From Micromonospora olivasterospora (GTDB lineage: Bacteria; Actinomycetota; Actinomycetes; Mycobacteriales; Micromonosporaceae): 64,000 bases of DNA. The DNA lies in assembly GCF_007830265.1 (NCBI RefSeq), contig NZ_VLKE01000001.1, positions 1,984,001-2,048,000 on the forward strand, read 5' to 3'. The notes beneath the pieces were generated by a model. It searched no databases. It was not told the DNA's origin and was given only the letters and a program-made list of their open reading frames with translations. Both the position numbers and the translations under genes were made by a program. Numbering within the stretch: the stretch's first letter is position 1; each line of letters begins with the position of its first letter. Of the stretch, positions 48,736-58,034 are shown one piece after another.

Positions 48736-49934
48736 TCAGCGGGCCGGACGGATGGTGCCGGTGACCTCGCCCAGGGCGATGGTGGTGCCGTCCGGTCCGG
48801 GCGCGGTGGCGGTGATGGTGACGGTGTCGCCGTCCTCCAGGAACGTGCGGGTCTCGCCGCCGCCGACCTTGACCGGCTCGGCGCCGCCCCAGGTCAGCTC
48901 CAGGAACGAGCCGACCTGGCCACGCTCGGGGCCGGAGACGGTGCCGGAGGCGTACAGGTCGCCGGTGCGCAGGGACGCGCCGTTGACGGTGAGGTGGGCC
49001 AACTGCTGGGCAGGTGTCCAGTACATGGTGGCGAACGGCGGCTCGCTGACCCGCTCACCGTTCCACTCCACGGCCAGCCGCAGGTCCAGCCCCAGGTGCG
49101 GCACGTCGTGCAGGTACTCCGCGACCGGCGGGTCCTGGTGGGGCGCGGGCACGAACGCGTCGGCGAGGGCGTCCAGGGGCGTCACCCAGGCCGACACCGA
49201 GGTGGCGAACGACTTGCCGAGGAACGGGCCGAGCGGCTGGTACTCCCAGGCCTGGATGTCCCGGGCGGACCAGTCGTTGACCAGCACCACCCCGAAGACA
49301 TGGTCGGCGAAGTCGGCCACCGGGACCCGGCCGCCCAGCGCGCTCGGCACTCCGACGACGAAGCCGACCTCGGCCTCGATGTCGAGGCGTACGGACGGGC
49401 CGCAGACCGGCCCCTGCGGGGTGGCCCGCTGCCCGATGGGGCGGACGACCGGCGTGCCGGAGACCACCACCGTGCCGGCGCGGCCGTGGTAGCCGATCGG
49501 CAGGTGCTTCCAGTTCGGCAGCAGGGGCGGCTGGCCGGGGCGGAAGATCTGCCCGACGTTCGTCGCGTGGTGCTCGGAGGAGTAGAAGTCGACGTAGTCG
49601 GCGACCTCGAACGGCAGCAGCAGCGCGGCGTCGGTCAGCGGCACCAGCAGCGGCTCCACCGCGGGCCGGTGCGCCTCGTCGGTGAGTAGCTCGGTGACCC
49701 GCCGCCGGACGGCGGTCCACTGCGGGCGGCCCAGCGCCATGAACGCGTTGAGGGTGGGCCGGCGCAGCGCGCCCCGGCCAGCACCAGCTCCGCCGCCTCG
49801 GCGCCGGCCAGGTCCAGCACGAACTCGCCGATCCGCACCCCGATCCGGGGTTCGCCGCCGCCGGACCGGAACACCCCGTACGGCAGGTTGCGCACCCCGT
49901 ACGCCGACCCGTCGGCACCCGTCACCCAGGTCAT
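48736..49934 (-). CDS. fahA: Fumarylacetoacetase, apparent frameshift
   Basis: The N-terminal SH3-like part begins MTWVTGADGSAYGVRNLPYG at ATG 49934. It must gain one base near 49765-49780 to continue as LRRPTLNAFMALGRPQWTAV and the catalytic FAH domain: VDFYSSEHHATNVGQIFRPG, PNWKHLPIGYHGRAGTVVVS, DIEAEVGFVVG and VLVNDWSARDIQAWEYQPLG, which carry the metal and catalytic residues. It cleaves fumarylacetoacetate to fumarate and acetoacetate, the last step of tyrosine catabolism. It overlaps the upstream unknown gene by four bases (ATGA). Confidence 0.88.
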
Positions 49935-50782
49935 TCCTCGCCCCCGTTCACCAGCCCAAGCCGGATCAGATCGGTCAGTGGTTCCACGATGCTGCACGAG
50001 CCGAACCCGACCCAGAGTGGGCGGACGGCGTCCCGGGCCGCCCGCGCCCGCTCGACCAGCCGCGCCGGGTCGGTCGCGGCGAGCATGGTCGCCACCTCGT
50101 CCACCTCGGCGCCGTCGACGGCGGTGAGCGTGGCGACGAGCACGTTGCCGAAGCCGTGGTGGGTGAAGCCGGTCTCCGGCTCCAGGTGCCGGACGGCGTG
50201 GTGCAGCCCGGCGGTCAGCTTGAACGGCAGCTCCCGGTCCCGGCAGGCGCTGATCACGGCGGCCAGCTCGACCGGGGTCGGGAACAGCTCGGCGGCCAGC
50301 CCCCCGGTGCGGAACTTGGCGGCGATCGGCACGCCGGCGGCGCGGGCGGCGGCGAGCGCGTCCAGCGCCCCCATCAGCCCGAACGCGAGCGGCACCTCGG
50401 CGTACGCCCGCAGGCCGGTGGAGCGGGCGAAGGCGACCAGCGCGGCCAGGCCGGGCTGCGGATCCTCGCCGCGCTTGGCCACGGCCACCTCGACCTGCCG
50501 AATGTCGATCCGGGGGTCGGCCCCGGCGCGCACCTCGTAGAGCCGGTCCAGCGGGATGTCGGCGACCACCCCGACGGCGATCCGCTCGTCGGCGCCGAGC
50601 AGTCCGGCGAGGGCGGGCAGCGCCGAGGCGGGGACGAGCAGCGGCCCGACCAGGTCGGCGTACCAGGAGCCGCGGTGCCGGCGGTGCGCGGCGACCGCGT
50701 CGGGCAGCGTCGCGCTGCCGGGCGGGAAGACGGCGGCGTCGTCGACGAGGCCGGCGAGGAGGCGGGGCACCTGCGTTGACAC
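49931..50782 (-). CDS. Uncharacterised protein of the homogentisate cluster
   Basis: 283 residues with no domain I can name. It is alternately hydrophobic and helical with strand-ending motifs AAKFRTGGLAAELFP, PFKLTAGLHHAVRH and HHGFGNVLVATLTA, suggesting a TIM-barrel-like enzyme with conserved Lys, Arg and His. It lies between hmgA and fah, diverges from hmgA and is translationally coupled to fah. The pathway needs a maleylacetoacetate isomerase at exactly this point, and no glutathione- or mycothiol-dependent isomerase is visible, so it is a candidate for that or an accessory role. This is inference from position. Confidence 0.65.
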   Translation of the reverse strand: MSTQVPRLLAGLVDDAAVFPPGSATLPDAVAAHRRHRGSWYADLVGPLLVPASALPALAGLLGADERIAVGVVADIPLDRLYEVRAGADPRIDIRQVEVAVAKRGEDPQPGLAALVAFARSTGLRAYAEVPLAFGLMGALDALAAARAAGVPIAAKFRTGGLAAELFPTPVELAAVISACRDRELPFKLTAGLHHAVRHLEPETGFTHHGFGNVLVATLTAVDGAEVDEVATMLAATDPARLVERARAARDAVRPLWVGFGSCSIVEPLTDLIRLGLVNGGEE

Positions 50783-50823
50783 GGAACAAGAACTTACGGG
50801 ACGCTACAAGGAACGGACAACAT

Positions 50824-50840
50824 CGTCCGATTATCGGACG
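50824..50840. promoter_or_regulatory. Perfect 17-bp palindrome, probable homogentisate operator
   Basis: CGTCCGAT-T-ATCGGACG lies between the divergent hmgA gene and the unknown gene/fah operon, 37 bases before the hmgA start. A single site in this position could control both directions. The window has an IclR and an Lrp regulator, either of which might recognise it. Confidence 0.6.
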
Positions 50841-50876
50841 CGGATGGCCGGTGAACGGGACGAATCGGGAGGCGAC

Positions 50877-52073
50877 ATGCCGTACTACCGCAGCGTCGGC
50901 GAGGTGCCCCGGAAGCGGCACACGCAGTTCCGCCAGCCCGACGGCACCCTGTACGCCGAGGAGCTGATGGGCCAGGAGGGCTTCTCCTCCGACTCGTCCC
51001 TGCTCTACCACCGCCACGCCCCGACCGCGATCGTCGCCGCCGAGGAGTACCGCCCGCCGGCGTTCACCCGGGCGCCGAACCTGCCGCTCAAGCCCCGCCA
51101 CCTGCACACGCACAAGCTCGACGGCGGTACCGCCGACCCGATCCTCGGCCGGCGGTACCTGCTCGCCAACGACGACGTCCGGATCGCGTACGTGCTGGCC
51201 GACCAGCCGTCCCCGCTGTTCCGCGACGCCACCGGCGACCACTGCCTCTACGTGGAGTCGGGCACGATGCGGGTGGAGTCGCCGTTCGGCGTCCTCGACG
51301 CGGTGGCCGGCGACTACGTCATCATCCCCACCTCGGCCATCCACCGGCTCGTGCCGACCGGCGACGAGCCGGTCCGGCTGCTGGCCATCGAGGCGGCCGG
51401 GCACGTCGGCCCGCCCAAGCGCTACCTGTCGGTCCGGGGTCAGTTCCTGGAGCACTCGCCGTACTGCGAGCGGGACGTCCGGGGACCGGACGCGCCGCTG
51501 CTGGTCGACGGCGAGGACGTCGAGGTGCTGGTCCGCCACCGGTCCCGGGCTGGAAGCCCGGGTGGCAGCGGCACAGCTTGGACGCGTCACATCTACGCCA
51601 ACCACCCGTTCGACGTGGTCGGCTGGGACGGGCACCTCTACCCGTGGGCGTTCTCCATCCACGACTTCGAGCCGATCACCGGCCGGATCCACCAGCCACC
51701 GCCGGTGCACCAGACGTTCCAGGGCCCGAACTTCGTCGTCTGCTCGTTCGTGCCGCGCAAGGTGGACTACCACCCGGACGCCATCCCGGTGCCGTACAAC
51801 CACCACAACGTCGACTCCGACGAGATGCTGTTCTACACGGGCGGCAACTACGAGGCCCGGCGCGGCTCCGGCATCGAGCAGGGCTCCATCTCGCTGCACC
51901 CGTCCGGGTTCACGCACGGCCCCCAGCCGGGCGCGGCCGAGCGGGCGATCGGCGCCGAGTTCTTCGACGAGCTGGCGGTCATGGTCGACACGTTCCGGCC
52001 GCTGGACCTCTGCGACGCCGCGGGCGAGTGCGAGGACCCGGGGTACGCCTGGACCTGGGCGCGCCGGACCTAG
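50877..52073 (+). CDS. hmgA: Homogentisate 1,2-dioxygenase
   Basis: 398 residues. MPYYRSVGEVPRKRHTQFRQ and LYAEELMGQEGFSSDSSLLY at the N-terminus, VESGTMRVESPFGVLDAVAGDY in the cupin core, and the iron-ligand region QGPNFVVCSFVPRK, PYNHHNVDSDEMLFYTGGNY and ISLHPSGFTHGPQPG identify the enzyme. It opens the ring of homogentisate to maleylacetoacetate. The protein is of the short actinobacterial type. ATG 50877 follows GGGAGG. It diverges from the fah operon across a palindromic site. Confidence 0.95.
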   Translation: MPYYRSVGEVPRKRHTQFRQPDGTLYAEELMGQEGFSSDSSLLYHRHAPTAIVAAEEYRPPAFTRAPNLPLKPRHLHTHKLDGGTADPILGRRYLLANDDVRIAYVLADQPSPLFRDATGDHCLYVESGTMRVESPFGVLDAVAGDYVIIPTSAIHRLVPTGDEPVRLLAIEAAGHVGPPKRYLSVRGQFLEHSPYCERDVRGPDAPLLVDGEDVEVLVRHRSRAGSPGGSGTAWTRHIYANHPFDVVGWDGHLYPWAFSIHDFEPITGRIHQPPPVHQTFQGPNFVVCSFVPRKVDYHPDAIPVPYNHHNVDSDEMLFYTGGNYEARRGSGIEQGSISLHPSGFTHGPQPGAAERAIGAEFFDELAVMVDTFRPLDLCDAAGECEDPGYAWTWARRT

Positions 52074-52138
52074 CCGACCGGTGCCCGGCGGGTCGAATTC
52101 GGTGGACCGGACCGACCGGTGTCGGCCATCGTGACCGG

Positions 52139-52664
52139 ATGAGCCGGGACGGTATGTCGGACGCCGAGCGGCGGGTCTGGGCGGCGCTGCCGAGCAGCGT
52201 ACGCGAGGCACTGGACGCCCTGCCGGCCTCGGACCTGACCACGCTCCTGCTCTCCCTGGCCCGCACGCGGGCCGCGCGGGCGCGACCGGCGAAGGTGCTG
52301 CGCCGCTGGCGGGACGACCGTTTCGTACGCCTGGCCGACGGCGACCCGCGCGCGGCGGCGACCGTGCAGGCGCGGCTGTGGGACCTGCTGCCCCCCGGGG
52401 TGGAGGGTGTGGAACTCTCCCCGGTCGTGCCGTTGGGCACCTGCGCGGCGGTCACCCCGGCCGGCCAGAACCGGATCGTCACCGGGATGCGCCCGGTGGA
52501 GGTCGTCAGCGACCCCACCAACGCGGATTCTCGCGCGGCTGGTGCCGTCCGCCGCGCCACGGCTGCGGTTCACCGTCCTCGACTCCCCCGTGGTGCGGGA
52601 ACGCATCGCCGACACGGTCCTGCCCGCCCTCGCCGCCGACGCGACCGACGCCCGTCCCGGCTGA
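52139..52664 (+). pseudogene. Conserved hypothetical protein, frameshifted and probably internally shortened
   Basis: ATG 52139 opens SDAERRVWAALPSSVREALD, then LTTLLLSLARTRAARARPAKVLRRWRDD, VELSPVVPLGTCAAVTPAGQ and NRIVTGMRPVEVVSDPTNA, an actinobacterial family of unknown function. One base must be removed near 52523-52527 (GCGGATT) to continue as ILARLVPSAAPRLRFTVLDS to the TGA at 52664. Family members I recall continue well beyond the DPTN block, so about half of the protein seems missing between it and this tail. A broken gene is likely. Confidence 0.5.
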
Positions 52665-52674
52665 GGCCCCGGCC

Positions 52675-53688
52675 TCAGCGCACGGTACGGGAGAACACCG
52701 CCAGCTCCGCCACGGCGGTGACGACGATCGCCAGGACCAGCGGCCACGGCGTACCCACGGCCGCGTACAGCAGCAGGAGGACAGGCGCGGCGGCCACCGC
52801 GTACACGGCGAGCGCCAGCGACCGGTCCGAACGGAACAGCTCCGGCAGGACGGTACGGGTCAACCCCGGCACCCGGGCCGCCAGCAGCCAGCCCACCACC
52901 GCCCCGCTGAGCGCCACCAGCACCGCGAGGAACCGGGACGGCCCGGACGCCCCGGCTGCCGCGACCGCCACCAGGACGGTGCCGACCAGCGACCAGCCCG
53001 CGCCGTACAGCACGAGCCGGCGCACGTCGTCGGAGACGCTCCGGCGCGGGTCGGGGACCGGCACGGGGACGACCGGGACGGTCTCCGACAGCTCCGCCAA
53101 CGCCTCGGCGTACCGGCGCCGTTCCAGCCGGACGACGCCCGGCTCGTCGGCCGCGCCGGTCAGCTCCGGGTCGAGCCGCAGCGCCTCCCGGTACGCCCGC
53201 TCGGCCAGGTCGTACAGGCGCAGGCGGGCGGCGACGAGGCCGAGGACCAGGTGCGCCTGCGGCTCCTCCGGGGCCAGCTCCACGCCCCGCCAGGCGGCGT
53301 TGAGGGCGGGCTGCCCGTTGCGCGCGCCGGAGAGGATCGCCGCCGCGCTGCGCTGGGCGTACGGGTCGTCGGGGCCGGTGGCCAGCAACCGCTCGGCGGT
53401 GCGGGCGGACTCGGCGTACTCGCCCAGGTCGGCCAGCGCGAGCCCGCGCACGACGAGCGGGCCGGCCGTGTCCGGGGCGACGGTCAGCGCCGCCTCGGCG
53501 GCGGCCCGGGCCTCGTCGGGCCGGCCGGCGGCGAGGTGTACCCGGGCGAGCGTGGTCAGCGCGGTCGGGTTCGCCGGTTCCAGGGCGAGCGCGAAACCCA
53601 CCTCGCCGGCGGCCTCGTCGTACCGGCCCAGGTCGGCCAGGAGCTGGGCCCGCTGGAGGTGGCCCTCGGCGGTGGCGTCGCTCGACAT
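52675..53688 (-). CDS. Tetratricopeptide repeat membrane protein
   Basis: 337 residues. About five TPR units fill the N-terminal 190 residues (LADLGRYDEAAGEVGFALAL, VHLAAGRPDEARAAAEAAL, LRLYDLAERAYREALRLDPE), followed by a linker and four membrane helices (VLYGAGWSLVGTVLVAVAAA to TPWPLVLAIVVTAVAELAVF). Such proteins usually scaffold membrane complexes. ATG 53688 follows GGAGGGG. It lies just downstream of ispF in the same direction (17-base gap). Confidence 0.82.
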   Translation of the reverse strand: MSSDATAEGHLQRAQLLADLGRYDEAAGEVGFALALEPANPTALTTLARVHLAAGRPDEARAAAEAALTVAPDTAGPLVVRGLALADLGEYAESARTAERLLATGPDDPYAQRSAAAILSGARNGQPALNAAWRGVELAPEEPQAHLVLGLVAARLRLYDLAERAYREALRLDPELTGAADEPGVVRLERRRYAEALAELSETVPVVPVPVPDPRRSVSDDVRRLVLYGAGWSLVGTVLVAVAAAGASGPSRFLAVLVALSGAVVGWLLAARVPGLTRTVLPELFRSDRSLALAVYAVAAAPVLLLLYAAVGTPWPLVLAIVVTAVAELAVFSRTVR

Positions 53689-53705
53689 GCCGCGCACCCC
53701 TCCAG

Positions 53706-54185
53706 CTAGGCGGGGACCGGGTAGACCAGTGCGACCGCGATTCCGGCCAGCCCTTCCCCTCGGCCGGTGAAGCCCAGGCCGTCGGTGGTGGCCGCGGAGA
53801 CACTGACCGGGGCACCGACCGCCTCCGACAGCACCGCCTCGGCCTCGGCCCGGCGCGGCCCGATCTTCGGCCGCTTGCCGACCACCTGCACCGACACGTT
53901 GCCGATCTGGAAGCCGGCCGCGCGGACCCGGCGGGCGGTCTCGGTGAGCAGCGCGACGCCGGGGGCGCCCGCCCACTCCGGCTCGGCCACCCCGAAGTTC
54001 GACCCGAGGTCGCCGAGACCCGCGGCGGAGAGCAGGGCGTTGCAGGCCGCGTGGGCGGCCACGTCCGCGTCCGAGTGGCCGGCCAGGCCGTCCTGGTCGG
54101 GCCAGTGCAGGCCGGCCACCCAGCAGGGCCGGCCGGGCGCGAAGGCGTGCACGTCCGTGGCGACGGCCACCCGAGGAACGATCAT
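53706..54185 (-). CDS. ispF: 2-C-methyl-D-erythritol 2,4-cyclodiphosphate synthase
   Basis: 159 residues. The metal site Asp11-x-His13 (ATDVHAF), [20 protein letters not shown] and [19 protein letters not shown] are diagnostic, with [19 protein letters not shown] at the C-terminus. It forms the cyclic diphosphate in the non-mevalonate isoprenoid pathway. ATG 54185 is six bases after TACCCT, so ispF may have its own leaderless promoter, separate from ispD, about 106 bases upstream. Confidence 0.95.
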   Translation of the reverse strand: MIVPRVAVATDVHAFAPGRPCWVAGLHWPDQDGLAGHSDADVAAHAACNALLSAAGLGDLGSNFGVAEPEWAGAPGVALLTETARRVRAAGFQIGNVSVQVVGKRPKIGPRRAEAEAVLSEAVGAPVSVSAATTDGLGFTGRGEGLAGIAVALVYPVPA

Positions 54186-54291
54186 GACCCGAGGGTACGC
54201 CCGGATCAGTGGCGACCTGAAGGGGCTGACGATCGACATCGCGGAGGCGGCGCTGCCCCGGCTGCGGCGTTGTGCGAGGGGCGGCGCGGCG

Positions 54292-54996
54292 CTACTCCGG
54301 CTGCGGCGCCGAGCGGAGCAGGTGCTCGGCCAGCGCCAGGTCGAAGGGCCGGGTGACCTTGAGGGCGTACTCCGACCCGGGGACGCAGACCACCGGCACG
54401 CCCTGCTTCTCCACGAGGCCGGCGTCGTCGGTGAGCGCGTCGGCGGCCGCGGCGTGGGCGGCGGCCAGCACTGGGCGGCGGAAGCCCTGCGGGGTCTGCA
54501 CGGCCCGCAGGGCGGACCGGTCGACGGTGCCGAGGACCAGCTCGCCCGCGCCGACCTCCTTGATCGTGTCGACCACCGGCAGCACGGGGATCACGGCGTC
54601 GTGCCCGGAGCGGACCGCCGCGGCGACCGCCTCGACCAGGTCGGGCGGGGTCAGCGCGCGGGCCGCGTCGTGGACCAGGACGATCTCCGGGCCGGCGGGC
54701 ACGGCCGCGAGCGCGGCCGCCACGGACGCCTGCCGTTCCGCGCCGCCGGGGACGACCAGCGCCGGGGCGACCGGGGCGAGCAGTCGGCGGACCGCCTCGA
54801 CCTCGGCCGCCGGGGCGGCCACCACGATCGTGTGCACGGACGGGGCGGCGGCGATCCGGCGTACGGCGTGCACCAGCAACGGCTCACCGGCGAGCACGCG
54901 CAGGGCCTTGGGTGCGCCCGGGCCGAGGCGTACCCCCGCGCCGGCCGCAGGGACGAGGACCGCGACGTCACCGCGCGGATTGAGCTGCGCGGTCAC
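54292..54996 (-). CDS. ispD: 2-C-methyl-D-erythritol 4-phosphate cytidylyltransferase
   Basis: 234 residues. The CTP-binding loop [16 protein letters not shown], the [13 protein letters not shown] aspartate region, [13 protein letters not shown] and [17 protein letters not shown] are the IspD signatures. The loop has VRLG in place of the usual SRMG. It couples MEP with CTP in isoprenoid precursor synthesis. GTG 54996 was chosen; carD lies 54 bases upstream in the same direction. The UbiA and CrtU-like enzymes in the window would depend on this pathway. Confidence 0.94.
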   Translation of the reverse strand: MTAQLNPRGDVAVLVPAAGAGVRLGPGAPKALRVLAGEPLLVHAVRRIAAAPSVHTIVVAAPAAEVEAVRRLLAPVAPALVVPGGAERQASVAAALAAVPAGPEIVLVHDAARALTPPDLVEAVAAAVRSGHDAVIPVLPVVDTIKEVGAGELVLGTVDRSALRAVQTPQGFRRPVLAAAHAAAADALTDDAGLVEKQGVPVVCVPGSEYALKVTRPFDLALAEHLLRSAPQPE

Positions 54997-55050
54997 GTCG
55001 CGGTCCTCGGGTTTCTTTGCTTTGGGGCGGGTACGAGAGTGCTGTGGGAA

Positions 55051-55536
55051 CTAGGCCTCGGTCAGCACCTTGTCGAGCAGCGTCTCCGCCTCGTCCTTGG
55101 TGCTCTTCTCGGCCAGCGCGACCTCGCCGACGAGAATGTCGCGGGCCTTGGCGAGCATGCGCTTCTCGCCAGCGGACAGCCCCCGCTCCCGCTCCCGGCG
55201 CCACAGGTCGCGGACGACCTCGGCCACCTTCAGCGGGTTGCCGGAGGCCAGCTTCTCCAGATTCGCCTTGTAACGCCGCGACCAGTTGGTCGGCTCCTCG
55301 GTGTGCGGAGCCCGGAGGACGTCGAAGACCTTACCCAGGCCCTCCTCGCCGACCACCTCGCGCACACCCACGATCTCGGCGTTCTCAGCGGGCACCCGGA
55401 CCGTCAGGTCACCCTGCGCAACCCTCAGGACGAGGTACTGCTTGGGCTCGCCCTTGATGACCCGAGTCTCGATTGCCTCGATGAGTGCGGCCCCGTGGTG
55501 GGGGTAAACAACGGTCTCGCCGACACTGAAAACCAT
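55051..55536 (-). CDS. carD: CarD family RNA polymerase-binding regulator
   Basis: 161 residues. The N-terminal RNA-polymerase interaction domain starts [20 protein letters not shown]. The basic DNA-binding C-terminal domain includes [40 protein letters not shown] and the tryptophan that wedges the upstream edge of the -10 element. CarD stabilises open complexes at many actinobacterial promoters, notably rRNA. It heads the carD-ispD-ispF group. The ribosome site AAAGGGG is weak to moderate. Confidence 0.96.
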   Translation of the reverse strand: MVFSVGETVVYPHHGAALIEAIETRVIKGEPKQYLVLRVAQGDLTVRVPAENAEIVGVREVVGEEGLGKVFDVLRAPHTEEPTNWSRRYKANLEKLASGNPLKVAEVVRDLWRRERERGLSAGEKRMLAKARDILVGEVALAEKSTKDEAETLLDKVLTEA

Positions 55537-55864
55537 AGGTTCGAAACCCCTTTCGCTGTGTCTAGGGTAACACGCTCAGGCACCGATGTCCCACCGCTGT
55601 CCTGACCGTTGGCGCAGCTCAGGGGCCCTGTGAGAGGTATTTCTTCCGCTTGACAGGCGGCCAAGCCGATGGTTCGAACACGCTCCGTGATGGCCGTATG
55701 ACAACCCGGCACGGGTGATCGGGGCGTGGATTTCTCGGGCGATGCGCTCGTCCCATGGTATCCCGCTCGGGCCGACCGCGCCCAGGTGTAGCGGGAGGAG
55801 CCGACGGTGCGGGACGCTAAAGGCGAACCGCTGTCCGCGCGCCGAGACGGTTCGAGGGGGTCCG
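55537..55864. promoter_or_regulatory. Divergent intergenic region of carD and a membrane protein gene
   Basis: On the minus strand TACCCT near 55563-55568 could be the -10 box of carD, giving a leader of about 25 bases. On the plus strand TTGACA occurs at 55650-55655, but no good -10 box follows at 16-18 bases. No gene or repeat is seen in the remainder. Confidence 0.4.
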
Positions 55865-56596
55865 ATGGGCATGCCTGACGCAGACGGCTCCGGCCCCACC
55901 GACGGCCTCCCCGGCCTGCCGCCGGAGTGGGGCCGGGTGGTCGTGCCGGACGACGCGTCCGCGCTGGCCGAGGAGGCCGAGCAGGTCCGGCGCGAGCTGC
56001 GCCGACGGGCCGGCCGGACCCGGTGGCGTGGCCGGCTCGGCCTGGCGCCCCGCCCGGACGGGCGGCTCCCGCTCGGCCTGCCGCTGCTCGTCGTCCTGGT
56101 GGCGGTGCTCGCCACCGTCGCCGGGCTGTTCGCCGTCACCTGGCCCCGCCCGCCGCGCACCCCCGACCGGCCGACCGTCGAGCCGTACCCGACGCCGACC
56201 GACCTGACCGGCCGGCCGCTGCCCGCACTGGAGCTGATCGACGCCGAGAACGCGGCCGTCTCGCTGCGCGCGTCGCTCCCCGCGATGATCATCCTGGTGG
56301 ACGCGTGCGCCTGCCCGCAGCGCGTGGCCGAGGCCGCCGCGCTCGCGCCGCCGGGGGTGACCGTGGTCACCGTGACCGGCGGCCGTACGGTCGATCCCAC
56401 CACCGCCTCCGTCCCGCCGCCCGTCCGCGCGCTCGCCGACCCGGCCGGCGGCCTGCGGGCGTTCCTGCGCCTGCCGCCGCGGCCCGACACGGCGCCCGCC
56501 CTCCTGGTCGACCGCGGCGGGGCCGTGCTGCGCGTGGTGCCGGAGCTGCGCTCCGCCGAGGACTACCGCGCCGATCTGTCCCGTCTCGCCGCCTGA
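55865..56596 (+). CDS. Membrane-anchored hypothetical protein with thioredoxin-like C-terminus
   Basis: 243 residues. An acidic, helical cytoplasmic part (ASALAEEAEQVRRELRRRAG) precedes one membrane helix (LPLLVVLVAVLATVAGLFAV). The extracytoplasmic domain is LPALELIDAENAAVSLRASL, then MIILVDACACPQRVAEAAAL, then PALLVDRGGAVLRVVPEL, resembling a redoxin fold with a C-x-C instead of C-x-x-C. A redox or copper-handling role is possible but speculative. ATG 55865 follows GAGGGGG. It diverges from carD. Confidence 0.65.
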   Translation: MGMPDADGSGPTDGLPGLPPEWGRVVVPDDASALAEEAEQVRRELRRRAGRTRWRGRLGLAPRPDGRLPLGLPLLVVLVAVLATVAGLFAVTWPRPPRTPDRPTVEPYPTPTDLTGRPLPALELIDAENAAVSLRASLPAMIILVDACACPQRVAEAAALAPPGVTVVTVTGGRTVDPTTASVPPPVRALADPAGGLRAFLRLPPRPDTAPALLVDRGGAVLRVVPELRSAEDYRADLSRLAA

Positions 56597-56896
56597 TATC
56601 GCACGGGCGGGCGGCACCATGTCGGCGACGTGGGGGTGTCCGAACGTCACGGATGCCGCCAGGTCGGCGACACGGAGTGGATCATCCGGCTTAGGGAAAC
56701 ACGGTGGAGCAGGTGCGGGCCGCCGCGGGCGGCCACGACCCGGCGCTGCGCAGGCAGGCCGGGCGACAGCGTCAGCCGGGCCCGCCAGACCGTCCGGCTG
56801 AACTGCCCCGCGCCGCCGTGCGGGTCCCGCCGCCGGTCCCGCAGTACGGCGCGACAGGGCAGCAGGGCCCGCCGCGGTGGCCACGGCCCGCCGTCC
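56597..56896. other. 300-base intergenic region with palindrome remnants
   Basis: CATGTCGGCGACGTGG near 56620 and CAGGTCGGCGACACGG near 56665 are degenerate copies of the palindrome found in arrays at 27.9 and 29.4-29.8 kb. No gene with normal features is present, though open frames cross the region. Confidence 0.5.
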
Positions 56897-57946
56897 TCAG
56901 CCCTGGCGGTCCAGCAGTGCCGCGTACAGGGTCAGGCCGGGGCCGAACGCGAGCATCATGACCCGCCCCGGTGGCCGCGCCGCGCGCAGCAGCCGGTCGA
57001 GGATCAGCAGCACCGTCGGCGAGGAGCAGTTGCCGTGCTCGTCCAGCGTCGCCCGGGACGCGGCCAGCCCTTCCGCCGGCAGGGCCAGCTCGCGTTCCAC
57101 CACGTTGAGGATGCGCGGGCCGCCCGGGTGCACCGCCCAGCCGTCCACGTCGGCGGGGACCGCGCCGTGCCGGGCCAGCAGGTCGTCCACCAGGCCACGG
57201 ACGTGCGCGGAGAGCACCTGCGGCACCTTCGGCGACAGCCCCATCCGGAAGCCGGTGTCGGTGACGTCCCAGGTCATGTGGTCGGCGGTCGACGTGTCGG
57301 TGACCGAGGTGACCTCGCGCAGCGCGTACCCCCGGCCGTCGGGGACGACGACGGCGGCGACGGCGGCGTCGGAGAAGAGCGCGTGGGAGACGATCTGCTG
57401 GGTGTCCACCCGCGCCGTGGCGGGCTGGATGTGCAGGCTGGTCAGCTCCGCGCAGAGCAGCAGCGCGGGACGCCCCCGGGCGGTGACGAAGTCGCCCGCC
57501 GCCCCGAGCCCCGGCAGGGCGGCATAGCAGCCCATGTGCCCGACGAACATGCGCTGGGTGTCCGGGGCCATGCCCAGGTCGCGGGCGAGCAGGATGTCCA
57601 GCCCAGGCGTGGCGTACCCGGTGCACGAGCAGACCACGAACAGCCCGACGTCTCCGGCGGCCAGGCCGGCGGCCGTCAACGCCCGGCCGACCGCCTCCTT
57701 GCCCAGCGGCAGCGCCTCGACCTGGTAGCGCCGCATCCGGCGCTCGGTCGGCCAGTCCGAGACGTCCTCCAGCAGGGGATTGACCGCCGCCTGGCGCCGG
57801 CTCACGCCCGAGTTGGCGAAGATCCGCTGGGCCAGCGCCCGGGTGGCGCCGGCGAAGTGCCGGGAAAAGAAGCTCTCCCAGAGCTCGTCCTGCGCCGCAG
57901 CCGGCGGCTGCGCCACGCCCAGGCCCGCGATCACCGGTACGGCCAC
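56897..57946 (-). CDS. Type III polyketide synthase (chalcone/stilbene synthase family)
   Basis: 349 residues. The catalytic triad is present: Cys140 (GHMGCYAALPG), His273 (WAVHPGGPRI) and Asn306 (DEHGNCSSPTV). The C-terminal GPGLTLYAALL loop is family-typical. Such enzymes extend an acyl-CoA starter with malonyl-CoA and cyclise it to pyrones, resorcinols or naphthols. GTG 57946 was chosen for GAGGTGGGGGAC just upstream. It is followed, in order of position, by an acyl-CoA dehydrogenase fold enzyme, a methyltransferase and a UbiA prenyltransferase, together a compact biosynthetic cluster. The product cannot be predicted; an alkylresorcinol or quinone-like lipid is plausible. Confidence 0.9.
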   Translation of the reverse strand: MAVPVIAGLGVAQPPAAAQDELWESFFSRHFAGATRALAQRIFANSGVSRRQAAVNPLLEDVSDWPTERRMRRYQVEALPLGKEAVGRALTAAGLAAGDVGLFVVCSCTGYATPGLDILLARDLGMAPDTQRMFVGHMGCYAALPGLGAAGDFVTARGRPALLLCAELTSLHIQPATARVDTQQIVSHALFSDAAVAAVVVPDGRGYALREVTSVTDTSTADHMTWDVTDTGFRMGLSPKVPQVLSAHVRGLVDDLLARHGAVPADVDGWAVHPGGPRILNVVERELALPAEGLAASRATLDEHGNCSSPTVLLILDRLLRAARPPGRVMMLAFGPGLTLYAALLDRQG

Positions 57947-58034
57947 GTCCCCCACCTCTCGTCCGCCAGCCCTCTTCACCACGTCGCATTCCGTTCGCGC
58001 TGCGGGACGGGCAACCGCGGCCCGTTCCTCGCAC

